In this document: piece by piece, positions 25,300 through 34,650 of the stretch
How the letters are laid out: every line of letters starts with the position of its first letter
Position numbering within the stretch: the stretch's first letter is position 1
Origin: Bacteroidales bacterium
GTDB lineage: Bacteria; Bacteroidota; Bacteroidia; Bacteroidales; P3
Assembly (NCBI GenBank): GCA_016296345.1
Contig: JAEDJL010000002.1
Coordinates: 29,918-93,917 of the forward strand
Reading direction: 5' to 3'
Length of the DNA stretch: 64,000 nt
Notes under the pieces: model-generated
Told to the model about the DNA's origin: nothing
Databases searched by the model: none
The model's input: only the letters and a program-made list of their open reading frames with translations
Program-made: the position numbers and the translations under genes

Positions 25300-26793
25300 A
25301 TGAATTACGACAATATTGAAATTCAAAAAGCAATTCCTGATGCCTCATCAATGATTGAGACATTTCGTGCTATTGGCTACAACCTCGAAACGGCTGTGGC
25401 TGACATAATTGACAATTCAATTTCTGCTGAGGCGAAAAATATCTATATTGAACGTATTTGGCATGGAGGCAAGTCAATTATCACCATAATGGATGATGGG
25501 CACGGCATGAATGGTGCTGAATTGATAAATGCTATGCGACCAGGAACACAAAATCCGCTTGCAGAAAGAGCAGAAACAGATTTGGGTAGGTTTGGCTTGG
25601 GGTTAAAAACTGCCTCTTTTTCGCAATGTCGCAAACTAACCGTTCTTAGTAAAAAGAAAGATTATGCACCGATATTTTGGTCATGGGATTTGGATTATGT
25701 AGCACAAACAAACGAATGGAATCTAATCAAATGGATACCTGATGGATATAAGAATGCTTTGGATACCCAAGATTCTGGCACGCTCGTTATTTGGACAGAT
25801 TTGGATAGAGTTTTACCATTAACGACTTCAGAAACTGATGAAAAGGCTAAAAGGAAGTTTTCTAATTCTTTGGAACGAGTAAGACAGCACATTGCAATGA
25901 CATTTCATCGTTTTATAGAAGATGGAATTGTGAATATTTATTGGTGTGGTAATATTATAAAACCATGGAATCCATTTTACCCTTGTTTAGAAGAAAACTA
26001 CACAGAAACACCAGCACCACAAGAAAGTATTTTTGGCGGTGGTACAATAAAGGGATTTGTACTTCCGCACAAAAGCCGTGTTTCTGAACGTGCATACAAG
26101 GTAGGGGAAGGAATGAATGGCTATCCTGCACAACAAGGTTTTTATGTTTACCGTGGTAAACGACTTTTACTTGCAGGCGATTGGTTAGGTATTTTCCGCA
26201 AAGAGGAACATTACAAACTTGTTCGTATTCAAATCGATTTGCCTAATACGCTTGATACTAATTGGCAAATCGATATTAAGAAATCAAAAGCAACACCACC
26301 TGCCGCTTGTCGAGACCAGATAGAACAATATGCAAAAAAGATACGTAGTGTTGGAGAAAACGTGTTTAGACACCGTGGTAAGATACTGAAACATCGAGCA
26401 GGTCAAGATTTTCAGCCTCTATGGTTGGATAAGACTAAAGGTGGTAAGTGGTCTTTTGTCGTAAACCGTGACCATTTATTGGTAAAGAATATAAAGGAAT
26501 TGGCTAAGAGTGAGCCGGATAAAGCTATTGACACACTTCTGAAATTCATTGAAGAGTCTATTCCTACAAAAGCAATATATATAAAAGAAGCACATGAAGA
26601 AACAAAAGATATAGATAAACAAGAGGTTCAGAAAGAACCATTCTCTGGTATTGACGTGACTATTATCAAACAGATGCTATTGCAAATCTTCAACAATCAA
26701 ATCAATAGCGGAAAAACATCAGAGCAAGCGAAAAAACTGCTCAAAACAATAGAACCATTCAATAATTACGAAGATTTAATTGATGAATTATGA
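25300..26793 (+). CDS. GHKL (MORC/MutL-like) ATPase of a restriction system
   Basis: The 497-residue protein carries all GHKL ATP-binding boxes: N-box ADIIDNSISA (34-43, Asn39), DDGHGM (65-70) and GRFGLGLKTAS (96-106). In the N-box an Asp (35) stands where MutL has the catalytic Glu. A middle part with RGKRLLLAGDWLGIF and an IDIKKSKATPP stretch resembles the S5-like transducer of the MutL/MORC group. Such ATPases act as ATP-gated clamps on DNA. Prokaryotic MORC-like proteins are known from gene neighbourhoods of restriction systems. The ATG at 25300 is preferred to a TTG two codons earlier. It overlaps the Z1 gene by 4 bases. Confidence 0.88.
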   Translation: MNYDNIEIQKAIPDASSMIETFRAIGYNLETAVADIIDNSISAEAKNIYIERIWHGGKSIITIMDDGHGMNGAELINAMRPGTQNPLAERAETDLGRFGLGLKTASFSQCRKLTVLSKKKDYAPIFWSWDLDYVAQTNEWNLIKWIPDGYKNALDTQDSGTLVIWTDLDRVLPLTTSETDEKAKRKFSNSLERVRQHIAMTFHRFIEDGIVNIYWCGNIIKPWNPFYPCLEENYTETPAPQESIFGGGTIKGFVLPHKSRVSERAYKVGEGMNGYPAQQGFYVYRGKRLLLAGDWLGIFRKEEHYKLVRIQIDLPNTLDTNWQIDIKKSKATPPAACRDQIEQYAKKIRSVGENVFRHRGKILKHRAGQDFQPLWLDKTKGGKWSFVVNRDHLLVKNIKELAKSEPDKAIDTLLKFIEESIPTKAIYIKEAHEETKDIDKQEVQKEPFSGIDVTIIKQMLLQIFNNQINSGKTSEQAKKLLKTIEPFNNYEDLIDEL

Positions 26794-29606
26794 CACCAGA
26801 AATTCTAAATCAGGCAGTTCGTCACTGTAGGCTAATCATTGGAGAAGAAGCCACGACAACTGACGCAAAAATAGACCAAGCCATTGCTATGGTCAAAACT
26901 TTGTTAGGAACTGAAAGTATTGATGCAATTCGTCTGAAACAAGAATTGCAAACCATATACTCAACACAAATTGAAACATTCCGAATTTTAGTTGGCAGAG
27001 ACCGCAGACAACCTTGGTTGAACGATTTCAAGGCTAATGGACAATCAGAATGGAAGTTCTGGAAGCGTTACAAAGAATACCTTGAAGACAAAGGCTTTGC
27101 ACCTCGTATTATTGAGAATTTAGACATTCTTACGGATAAAATTCTTGATAATATGTTTAACCCAAAACTCAACGATATTCAACTCAGTAAAAAGGGACTT
27201 GTTGTTGGTCAAGTGCAATCAGGCAAAACGGCTAATTATACAGGTCTTATTTGCAAAGCGGCAGACGCAGGTTTCAACTTTATCATTGTTCTCGCAGGTA
27301 TTCACAACAATTTGCGCAGCCAGACACAAGCCCGTTTGGACGAGGGATTCTTGGGATTTGACACGCAATTTGAACGGGTATATGCAAATAATGCACAAAA
27401 TAGGATTGGCGTTGGACGTAATGCACAATACCAAAATCTGGTGGCTCATTCAATTACGACAAGTGAAGAAAAAGGTGACTTCACAAAACGTGCCGCTGGT
27501 ATTGTGAACTTCAACACTTCCGACCCAATCTTATTGGTCATAAAAAAGAACGTTTCCGTTTTGAAACGTCTTTATACTTGGTTGAAAACACAATCAAACG
27601 ATAGCAAAATCAACTCGAAATCTGTTCTTGTTATCGATGATGAAGCCGATAATGCATCAGTAAACACAAACAGACCAGAATTGAATCCGACTAAAATTAA
27701 CGGATTGATTCGTGATATAATAAACATTTTCAACCGCAATGTTTATGTTGGTTATACAGCGACACCGTTTGCCAATATATTCATTGCCCAAGATGACACA
27801 GACTTGTTCCCTCGTGATTTCATCATCAATCTGCCAGCACCGTCAAATTATATTGGTCCTGAAAAAGTATTTGGAACTTCCCTTACCCCTGATGAAATTA
27901 ACGATGATATCCTGCCTATCGTTTTCAAGGTTTCCGATTATTCCAACTTTGTCCCCGAAGGACACAAGAAAGACGATGACAAGCCATCTTTTAGTGACAT
28001 ACCAGAATCATTGAAGACTGCTATCAAATGTTTCATTGTTACTTGTGCTATCCGTATTGCTCGTGGACAAGGCAACAAGCATAATTCAATGCTCATTCAC
28101 TTGTCAAGATTCCAGATATGGCAAAATGCAATAAAGGATTTGATTGAAGAATTGTTTAGATATTACAAACAGGAAATAGAGGCTAATGACCCTGCTATGC
28201 TCGAAGAATTTAGACGCATCTTTGAAGAAGATTCGGATAACTATACTTCATATACGAGTACGACCAATAAAATACTCAATTTGTCATTGGCAACCATCGA
28301 CAATAATATGCAGATTCACACGTGGGAAGAAATCAAGCCGCTTCTTAATCGCGCGGCACAAAAAATTATTGTCAAATCTATCAATGGTTCTTCCGGCGAT
28401 GTCATTGATTATCAACAGAACGACAAGACTGGCATTTCTGTCATTGCCGTTGGAGGTGATAAACTATCACGAGGTCTTACACTTGAAGGATTGTCTGTTA
28501 GTTATTTCCTTCGTGCCTCAAAAATGTACGATACCCTAATGCAAATGGGGCGATGGTTCGGGTATCGTCCTGGCTATGTTGATTTGTGTCGTCTTTTCAC
28601 AAGTCCAGAGCTTAACGAATGGTTTAGACATATTACACTCGCAAGTGAAGAATTGAGAGACGAATTCAATTACTTGGCTGAATCGGGACAAACCCCAGAG
28701 CAATATGCTCTGAAAGTTCGCCAACACGATGGCGTTCTGCACATTACTGCAATCAACAAAATGAGGAACACTACTCAAATTGAAGTATCTTGGGCGGGTA
28801 AATTGCGAGAAACCTATCAATTGCCTATGGATAAAGGGTTGAAGCAACGCAACCTCATTGCAACACAAGAATTGATTGAAACACTTGGAACACCAGAACC
28901 TAAAGAGAATAACTCTGGTAATTACTTGTGGAGAAACGTCTGTCCTGAAGATATCTGCACTTATTTTACAGCATTCAATGTGGCTAAATCATTGAAAAAG
29001 GTAAATTTGGAACTTATATGCAACTACATTAGAAACCTCGTGCAACAAGGCGAACTCACCTCTTGGAGTGTAGTGCTAATGAATAAGGAGAATGCCACAA
29101 AAAAATTCTCGTTTGACTCTGGCATTAATGTTGGTTGCTTTGACCGTACTCGTGCTGATGAAATTGGAGATGACACCTATTTCATCAAAAAGAATCATAT
29201 CGTAGGTAATCAAACTGATGAATTTATTGATATTGACAAGGATATACTAAACGAGGCATTGAATAATACCATTGCCACAATGCACGAACAAGGGAAAGAG
29301 TGGAACAAATCCTATCCTTCGCCCAAAATTGTCCGCGAAAGATTCCGTTCAGTTACAAATCCTCTATTAATCATATATCCTCTTAACCCTATATATGCCA
29401 ATATAAAAAATGCCGATGGAACAATAAAAAACGGTACAATTCAATATACAATGGAAGATTCTCCTTTTATCGGTTTCGCTATTTCATTTCCACATAGCGA
29501 AGTGCGTGACAATGCGGTAACATACGCTGTAAATAGAGTTGCAGAGTATGCAGAAACAGAAGATAATTTTGACAATGAAGATGACAACAACTATGATGGA
29601 GAATAA
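26790..29606 (+). CDS. Z1 domain superfamily II helicase-like ATPase
   Basis: This 938-residue protein has a Walker A GQVQSGKT (140-147), a DEAD-like Walker B IDDEAD (282-287), YVGYTATPFANI (motif III-like), and a motif VI region GDKLSRGLTLEGLSVSYF...QMGRWFGYRPGY with Arg588. This is the Z1 family (PF10593), a superfamily II relative found in restriction and defence operons. It probably works as an ATP-driven translocase or DNA remodeller; a strand-separating activity has not been shown for this gene. The C-terminal ~300 residues carry no motif I recognise, and the tail is acidic. It overlaps the GHKL gene by 4 bases and the DUF4420 gene by about 14. Confidence 0.9.
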   Translation: MTPEILNQAVRHCRLIIGEEATTTDAKIDQAIAMVKTLLGTESIDAIRLKQELQTIYSTQIETFRILVGRDRRQPWLNDFKANGQSEWKFWKRYKEYLEDKGFAPRIIENLDILTDKILDNMFNPKLNDIQLSKKGLVVGQVQSGKTANYTGLICKAADAGFNFIIVLAGIHNNLRSQTQARLDEGFLGFDTQFERVYANNAQNRIGVGRNAQYQNLVAHSITTSEEKGDFTKRAAGIVNFNTSDPILLVIKKNVSVLKRLYTWLKTQSNDSKINSKSVLVIDDEADNASVNTNRPELNPTKINGLIRDIINIFNRNVYVGYTATPFANIFIAQDDTDLFPRDFIINLPAPSNYIGPEKVFGTSLTPDEINDDILPIVFKVSDYSNFVPEGHKKDDDKPSFSDIPESLKTAIKCFIVTCAIRIARGQGNKHNSMLIHLSRFQIWQNAIKDLIEELFRYYKQEIEANDPAMLEEFRRIFEEDSDNYTSYTSTTNKILNLSLATIDNNMQIHTWEEIKPLLNRAAQKIIVKSINGSSGDVIDYQQNDKTGISVIAVGGDKLSRGLTLEGLSVSYFLRASKMYDTLMQMGRWFGYRPGYVDLCRLFTSPELNEWFRHITLASEELRDEFNYLAESGQTPEQYALKVRQHDGVLHITAINKMRNTTQIEVSWAGKLRETYQLPMDKGLKQRNLIATQELIETLGTPEPKENNSGNYLWRNVCPEDICTYFTAFNVAKSLKKVNLELICNYIRNLVQQGELTSWSVVLMNKENATKKFSFDSGINVGCFDRTRADEIGDDTYFIKKNHIVGNQTDEFIDIDKDILNEALNNTIATMHEQGKEWNKSYPSPKIVRERFRSVTNPLLIIYPLNPIYANIKNADGTIKNGTIQYTMEDSPFIGFAISFPHSEVRDNAVTYAVNRVAEYAETEDNFDNEDDNNYDGE

Positions 29607-30603
29607 CAACCATATAGCCGACCTCTGGCAGCAGTTAGAGGATGAGAAAAATGTTGGTCTTGTGAAACGTTTGTATTCAAGCGAAATACCTTTTCGTATA
29701 TATGCAACTTTTCAATATCCAGATTCTTATTTTGGTATAGCATTCAGTTTTAGGCATAACATCAAAATAGATATTTCCAATTTCGATAATATGCGAGATT
29801 TGAAAGTTTTGCTTCTTAACGATTCATCTTTTGCCAACACCAAACTTCTTATCATAGAATTGTTACATGCCAATAATAGGGATATTTTTGCAATATTGTG
29901 TGAAAATCTGGTATCGACTATTATTCAACTGAACAACGAACAGATAATCATTAGTACAGTAATAAACCAACTGAATAAATGGAAAACTTTATTTGATAAA
30001 CGCATATCAGATGGTTTGTCGGTTGAACAGCAACAAGGATTATTCGGAGAATTAGTATTTTTGCACAAATGCCTTTTACAGCAAGATATGAATCCTCTTA
30101 ACGTACTTAAATCTTGGGTTGGTGTAGATGCTGCATTGCGTGATTTTCAGTATTCTACATGGGCTATTGAAGTTAAAACAACAGCAACTAACAATCCACA
30201 GAGAGTAATTATAAATGGTGAAAGACAATTAGATGAGACATTACTCGAAAATCTTTTTCTATTTCATTGTTCTGTTGAAGTTTCCAATAGTAATGGCGAA
30301 ACTCTTAATCAAAAAATAGCAAATATTCGTTATTTGTTAAAAAGCAATGTTCTTGCCTTGAATATATTTAATTCAAAGTTACTCGAAGTTGGATATTTTG
30401 ACACTCACTCCAATAAGTATGAGAATAAATCATATAAGATACGTTCAGAAAACTTTTATAGGATAGCAGACAAATTTCCTCGGATTAAGGAAAACGAGCT
30501 GCGAAGTGGCGTAAGTAATGTGAAGTATAATATAATACTTTCCATGTGTGATGAGTATTTAATATCAGAAAGCGAACTACTAAATATAATTAGGAATTTA
30601 TGA
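29593..30603 (+). CDS. DUF4420 PD-(D/E)XK motif nuclease candidate
   Basis: The protein is about 336 residues long. An ATGATG pair at 29593/29596 overlaps the Z1 stop and is the likely start; the frame from 29539 would add 18 residues inside the Z1 coding region. The core FQYSTWAIEVKTTATNNPQRVIING (Glu193 and Lys195 of E-V-K, with Asp184 before it) is a textbook PD-(D/E)XK active site, and QQGLFGELVFLHKCL contains the usual upstream helix with Glu. This matches the DUF4420 family (PF14390), which travels with Z1 and AIPR genes. It is the best candidate for the DNA-cutting subunit. It overlaps the AIPR gene by 4 bases. Confidence 0.85.
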   Translation: MMENNNHIADLWQQLEDEKNVGLVKRLYSSEIPFRIYATFQYPDSYFGIAFSFRHNIKIDISNFDNMRDLKVLLLNDSSFANTKLLIIELLHANNRDIFAILCENLVSTIIQLNNEQIIISTVINQLNKWKTLFDKRISDGLSVEQQQGLFGELVFLHKCLLQQDMNPLNVLKSWVGVDAALRDFQYSTWAIEVKTTATNNPQRVIINGERQLDETLLENLFLFHCSVEVSNSNGETLNQKIANIRYLLKSNVLALNIFNSKLLEVGYFDTHSNKYENKSYKIRSENFYRIADKFPRIKENELRSGVSNVKYNIILSMCDEYLISESELLNIIRNL

Positions 30604-32951
30604 ATGATGTAGAAAAATACTATCAGTCTTTTCAGCAAGACATAATTGCTTTGCAAGAAAGTGATGATGAGGGTGGTTCTCGTGAACAATTGTTTACACG
30701 TATAGCCATTGATATGTTAGCCGATGCTGGCGAGACAGAGAATACTACAATTGCGTATGACGAAAAGGATTTAGGCAAAAAGGGGCAACATAAAATCAAT
30801 GGATATGCTGTTTCTGACAATTATGAAACAGTTGATTTGTTTATTTCTATATACAATACAGACCAAACTATTGTATCTATATCCAAAGCAGAAATTGATA
30901 GGGCAGCCTCTCTTGTTACCAACTTTTTCCGAAAAGCAACATACAATGAGTATGCAAGAGATATAGATGAATCTAGACAGATTTTTGATTTTGCTAATCA
31001 GTTGGCAACTTATGATGAATTGAAGAAGAATTTGATTCGTGTCAATATTTTTATTTTGACCAATGGCGAGTATAAGGGAAACATACCTCAAAACAAAAAA
31101 ATCAATGGAACTCAAATCTTTTATCATGTATTCGACATCAATAAACTATACCAGCTATCAGAGGATTCTCGTTTGCCTATAGAAATAGATTTTAAAGATT
31201 TAGGTGGCGAAGAATTTATCATACCATGTATGTCTGCTAGTAATTCAAATGATGATTACAAAGCATACCTTGCCATTATGTCGGGTAAGTGTCTATATAA
31301 ACTATATGAACAATATGGTGCACGCTTATTAGAGCAAAACGTTCGTTCTTTCCTGCAATTCGCGGGCAAAATAAACAAAGGTATCCGAGATACTATCAAA
31401 AATGAGCCGCATATGTTCTTTGCGTTCAACAACGGCATCGCCGCTACCGCAGACTATATCGAACTTGACGAGAACAACCATGTACGCAAGATACGCAATT
31501 TGCAGATTGTGAACGGTGGGCAGACTACAGCATCAATCTATACCACAGCCAAGAAAGACAAAACTGACATATCTAATATTTATGTTCAAGTAAAATTCTC
31601 TATTATTGAAAATCCTGAACAATATTCTGATATAGTTTCACGTATTTCACGTTATTCAAATACACAGAATAAGGTGAATGATGCAGACTTCTCTGCCAAT
31701 AATCCTGCATTGGTTGCTATTGAAAAACTTTCTCGATATGTACTTTCGCCTGTTACGCCATATTGTGATATTCAAACACATTGGTTTTTTGAACGTGCTC
31801 GTGGTCAGTACAAGACTTTGCGGAGTCGTGAATGTTTTACAAAGGCGCAACGCGCGGCTTTTGACAAGAAATATCCTAAAGAGCAAATGTTTACCAAAGT
31901 CGAATTGGCTAAGTATATCAATGCTTATCAAGAAGTTGTTGGCGGTTACAATAAGGTTGTCATTGGTCCGAATATTGTTGTTAGAGGTAATGAAAAGAAT
32001 TATGCTGAATTCATTAAGCATAATTTGCCTGATGAGAAGAAAATCAACAACGTCTATTTTGAAGATGCTGTTGCCAAAGCCATTCTTTTTAAGACTGCAG
32101 AAAAACGTTATGGTACAAGGAAGAACGATTATTGCATTGGTGAACTTCGTCAAGTTGCCGTGCCATATACAATCTCATTGATTAGCTATCTTACGAATAA
32201 CAAATTAGATTTGTACAAAATATGGAGGAATCAAAGCCTTTCTGACGAATTATCAGATTTTATATATGATTTGATGAAACAAGTCAATGCCTTCATTATT
32301 GACAAATCGCCAATTAGTCACTATATTGAGTGGGCAAAGAAAGATGAATGCTGGGAATTAGTCAAACAAAATGAGTGGAATTTCAATATTGAAGAAATCA
32401 AATCAGATTTGATAGATGAAAACAATCCTCCAAAGCGAAAAATTCTTAGTAATCAAGATGTTTCTAATGAAGATGAAAAGCACCAAGAGAATCTTCTGAG
32501 AAGCATTCCTTATGCGTTATGGGAAAAGATTGGAAAATGGGGTAGAGATAATGGTTTATTAGACATTCCCCAGCAAGGTTGGGCAAGTGATGTGGCATTT
32601 ATTGTTCAGCATAATCGACAATTTGGAGATAGAGACAAAAAGCACGCAATGTTCCTTTTTGAACTTGTATGTAAGCACAATATTGAACTATTGGAAGAAG
32701 CGGATGTTATTGCAGAATCAGAAAAACCAGATGCCAAAAGTTTTAACGATATAACGCAACCTTCGTCAGAAGAAATTACGCTTGATTTAATTAAACGCAT
32801 GGTTGATTGGGATAGACGAAGACGTATCCTCAAGGATTGGCAATGGAGTGTAATGAATGAAGTTGTACAAGGGAAAAGGTCTCTTACTGATCAAATGAAA
32901 CGCACATTCTACACTAATTTAGAAAGGTTGAAAAGTAGAGGATTTAAGTAA
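30600..32951 (+). CDS. AIPR (abortive infection phage resistance) family protein
   Basis: The 783-residue protein carries the AIPR signature (PF10592): FFAFNNGIAATADYIEL and, a little further, NLQIVNGGQTTASIYT (N305-G-G-Q-T309), then NPEQYSDIVSRISRYSNTQNKVNDADF. Family members were named from phage abortive-infection loci; the biochemical activity is not established, though the N-terminal region may have a nuclease-like fold. The N-terminal ~100 residues are rich in acidic residues (DDEGGSREQLFTRIAIDML). The gene closes the operon, with a 4-base overlap to DUF4420 and no gene for 423 bases after it. AT-rich like the rest of the island. Confidence 0.9.
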   Translation: MNDVEKYYQSFQQDIIALQESDDEGGSREQLFTRIAIDMLADAGETENTTIAYDEKDLGKKGQHKINGYAVSDNYETVDLFISIYNTDQTIVSISKAEIDRAASLVTNFFRKATYNEYARDIDESRQIFDFANQLATYDELKKNLIRVNIFILTNGEYKGNIPQNKKINGTQIFYHVFDINKLYQLSEDSRLPIEIDFKDLGGEEFIIPCMSASNSNDDYKAYLAIMSGKCLYKLYEQYGARLLEQNVRSFLQFAGKINKGIRDTIKNEPHMFFAFNNGIAATADYIELDENNHVRKIRNLQIVNGGQTTASIYTTAKKDKTDISNIYVQVKFSIIENPEQYSDIVSRISRYSNTQNKVNDADFSANNPALVAIEKLSRYVLSPVTPYCDIQTHWFFERARGQYKTLRSRECFTKAQRAAFDKKYPKEQMFTKVELAKYINAYQEVVGGYNKVVIGPNIVVRGNEKNYAEFIKHNLPDEKKINNVYFEDAVAKAILFKTAEKRYGTRKNDYCIGELRQVAVPYTISLISYLTNNKLDLYKIWRNQSLSDELSDFIYDLMKQVNAFIIDKSPISHYIEWAKKDECWELVKQNEWNFNIEEIKSDLIDENNPPKRKILSNQDVSNEDEKHQENLLRSIPYALWEKIGKWGRDNGLLDIPQQGWASDVAFIVQHNRQFGDRDKKHAMFLFELVCKHNIELLEEADVIAESEKPDAKSFNDITQPSSEEITLDLIKRMVDWDRRRRILKDWQWSVMNEVVQGKRSLTDQMKRTFYTNLERLKSRGFK

Positions 32952-33106
32952 GTAACTAATATCTTGAGTTTGTTATTTGTATATTTGAAAAAGTTGAAGT
33001 GGAGAAATCTGGTAAAAATATGACTTTAGTGCTAATAATCAGCGGACAAACCATTGTTGGTCGCTTCTGAATCAGTATAAGAAAGATAGCTATTTTCATC
33101 GTTCCA

Positions 33107-33185
33107 ACTGCGTTTTCCTACAAAAATGAGTACAAAAATACTGCGTTTTCCTATAAAAATAGGTGCGAAAATACTGCGTTTTCCG
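33107..33185. repeat. 33-bp tandem repeat, about 2.4 copies
   Basis: Units begin ACTGCGTTTTCC at 33107, 33140 and 33173, exactly 33 bp apart. Copies 1 and 2 differ by a few bases (CTACAAAAATGAGTAC against CTATAAAAATAGGTGC); copy 3 breaks off into the degenerate 21-bp array. Non-coding. Confidence 0.85.
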
Positions 33186-33253
33186 ATTTTGGGGTGATAA
33201 AGTGGCGTTCTGTTTGAGTGAAATGCTGTTTTATTTCGGCAAAACGGTGTTTT
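33178..33253. repeat. Degenerate 21-bp repeat array, locus D
   Basis: With 21-bp spacing, cores at 33199 (AAAGTGGCGTTCT), 33220 (GAAATGCTGTTTT) and 33241 (AAAACGGTGTTTT) follow the family pattern with substitutions, and a fourth very decayed unit fits at 33178. A TTTCTTTTTG run follows. Confidence 0.65.
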
Positions 33254-33304
33254 CTTTTTGGTGATTTTGCTCTTGTTTTTTTCGTCTCTTAGAAAGGAAT
33301 TTAC

Positions 33305-33312
33305 TACTTTTG
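33305..33312 (+). promoter_or_regulatory. Promoter -7 element of hydF
   Basis: TACTTTTG matches TAnnTTTG, giving a leader of about 60 bases to the ATG at 33375. The usual TTTG box is not evident. Confidence 0.5.
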
Positions 33313-33374
33313 CACCAAGTAAATCAAAAAAGGGGCTTCAAGCTCAAAAGAATCGTTGAAAAACATCGACAACT

Positions 33375-34577
33375 ATGGAAAACAAGACAAAGGAAAACAG
33401 AAAGCACATAGGCTTTTTCGGAAGATGCAACGTCGGCAAATCGACCTTGGTCAATGCTTTGACCGGTCAGCAAATCTCGATAGTCTCTCCGATTGGGGGA
33501 ACGACAACCGACATTGTCAAAAAGAGTATGGAACTCTATGGAACGGGAGCTGTGGTGATTATCGACACTGCCGGATTGGACGATGTGAGCGAACTCGGAA
33601 AGCAAAGAGTAAAAAGCAGCATTCATGCCTTGTCTTTGGTCGATGTTGCGGTGTTGGTTGTAGGGGAGAACACCTTTTCGGACTTTGAGAAAGACTTCCT
33701 ATCGCAGGCAAAGGCTTTGGCAGTTCCGGTGATTGTGGTCTATAACAAGCAAGACCTTCAACAGGCAAGCCCCGACTTTATTCTCTCGATGACAAAAGCC
33801 GTCGGCAAAAATTTCTTGGTTGTAGAAAATCATTCCAAGGAGCAAATGCTCGCTCTTTCGGAGGCAATCGGCAGGGTGATAAGGGATAACGAGATTGAGA
33901 AACGCACTCCTCTTCAAGACGTTGTGAAAAGCGGCGATGTTGTTCTCTTGGTTGTGCCGATAGACTCTTCTGCTCCCGAGGGCAGATTGATTTTGCCACA
34001 GGTGCAGACGATAAGAGACTGTTTGGACAAGGCGTGCGTCTGCATGGTTGTCAGAGAAAGCGAGCTTGACTATGTGTTGAACCAAAAGAAAATCAAACCC
34101 GACTTGGTCGTTACCGACTCTCAGGTGTTTGCCATGGTGAGCAAGATTGTTCCGAAGGACATTCCTCTGACAAGCTTCTCTGTTTTGCTTTCGAGAATGA
34201 AGGGAGCATTTGACCAATACCTCAAAGGTACTCCATATTTGGACAAGCTTAAAGACGGCGACAAGGTATTGATGTTGGAAAGCTGCACTCACCAACCGAC
34301 TTGCGAAGACATAGGAAGGGTAAAGCTGCCTATGCTTATTCGCAAATATACAGGCAAGGACATAAAGTGCCAAGCTGTGGCAGGATTGGACGCAATCGGT
34401 GTGCCGCTTGAAGAGTTTGCCATGATTATTCAGTGCGGCGGCTGCGTTGCAACGGCAAAACAAATCCATTCGAGGCTGCAACCTGCACTCAAGAGCAACA
34501 TTCCCGTAAGCAATTACGGCTTGGCAATAGCCTATATGAACGGAATTTTTGAGCGAGTTACCTCAATGTTCAAATAA
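33375..34577 (+). CDS. hydF: [FeFe] hydrogenase H-cluster maturation GTPase HydF
   Basis: This 400-residue protein is the scaffold on which the 2Fe subcluster of [FeFe] hydrogenase is assembled. GTPase motifs are G1 GRCNVGKST (16-24), TT in SPIGGTTTDIV, G3 DTAGLDD and G4 NKQD. The C-terminal iron-sulfur ligands follow the HydF pattern: SCTHQPTCEDIGRVKLP and later IIQCGGCV. In many HydF proteins the residue before the CxxC is His; here it is Gln. hydE, hydG and the hydrogenase are not in the window. It implies hydrogen metabolism in an anaerobe. Confidence 0.95.
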   Translation: MENKTKENRKHIGFFGRCNVGKSTLVNALTGQQISIVSPIGGTTTDIVKKSMELYGTGAVVIIDTAGLDDVSELGKQRVKSSIHALSLVDVAVLVVGENTFSDFEKDFLSQAKALAVPVIVVYNKQDLQQASPDFILSMTKAVGKNFLVVENHSKEQMLALSEAIGRVIRDNEIEKRTPLQDVVKSGDVVLLVVPIDSSAPEGRLILPQVQTIRDCLDKACVCMVVRESELDYVLNQKKIKPDLVVTDSQVFAMVSKIVPKDIPLTSFSVLLSRMKGAFDQYLKGTPYLDKLKDGDKVLMLESCTHQPTCEDIGRVKLPMLIRKYTGKDIKCQAVAGLDAIGVPLEEFAMIIQCGGCVATAKQIHSRLQPALKSNIPVSNYGLAIAYMNGIFERVTSMFK

Positions 34578-34591
34578 GATATAACAAAAAT

Positions 34592-34622
34592 TTTGCCACA
34601 TCGACAAAAAAATGTAATTTTG
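34592..34622 (+). promoter_or_regulatory. Promoter of the DUF4810/DUF799 pair and radA
   Basis: TTTG (34592-34595), a 19-base spacer and TAATTTTG (34615-34622) match the consensus closely. It is 28 bases before the ATG at 34651. Confidence 0.75.
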
Positions 34623-34650
34623 GGCTTTCTTTCAAAAAACCGAAACGAGA

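Larger units (their letters stand above)
32952..33374. other. Gene-free region at the right edge of the island
   Basis: No coding sequence is supported. A TATATTTG at 32980-32987 could be a -7 element but has no matching TTTG box or gene. The region then contains the 33-bp tandem repeat (33107-33185), a decayed 21-bp array (33178-33253) and the hydF promoter. Confidence 0.6.

Noticed and set aside
23461..32951. DISARM, BREX or Dnd system
   Set aside because: The hallmark genes (drmA/B/C, pglX/pglZ/brxL, dndA-E) are missing; the Z1, DUF4420 and AIPR set points to the MORC-type restriction neighbourhood instead.
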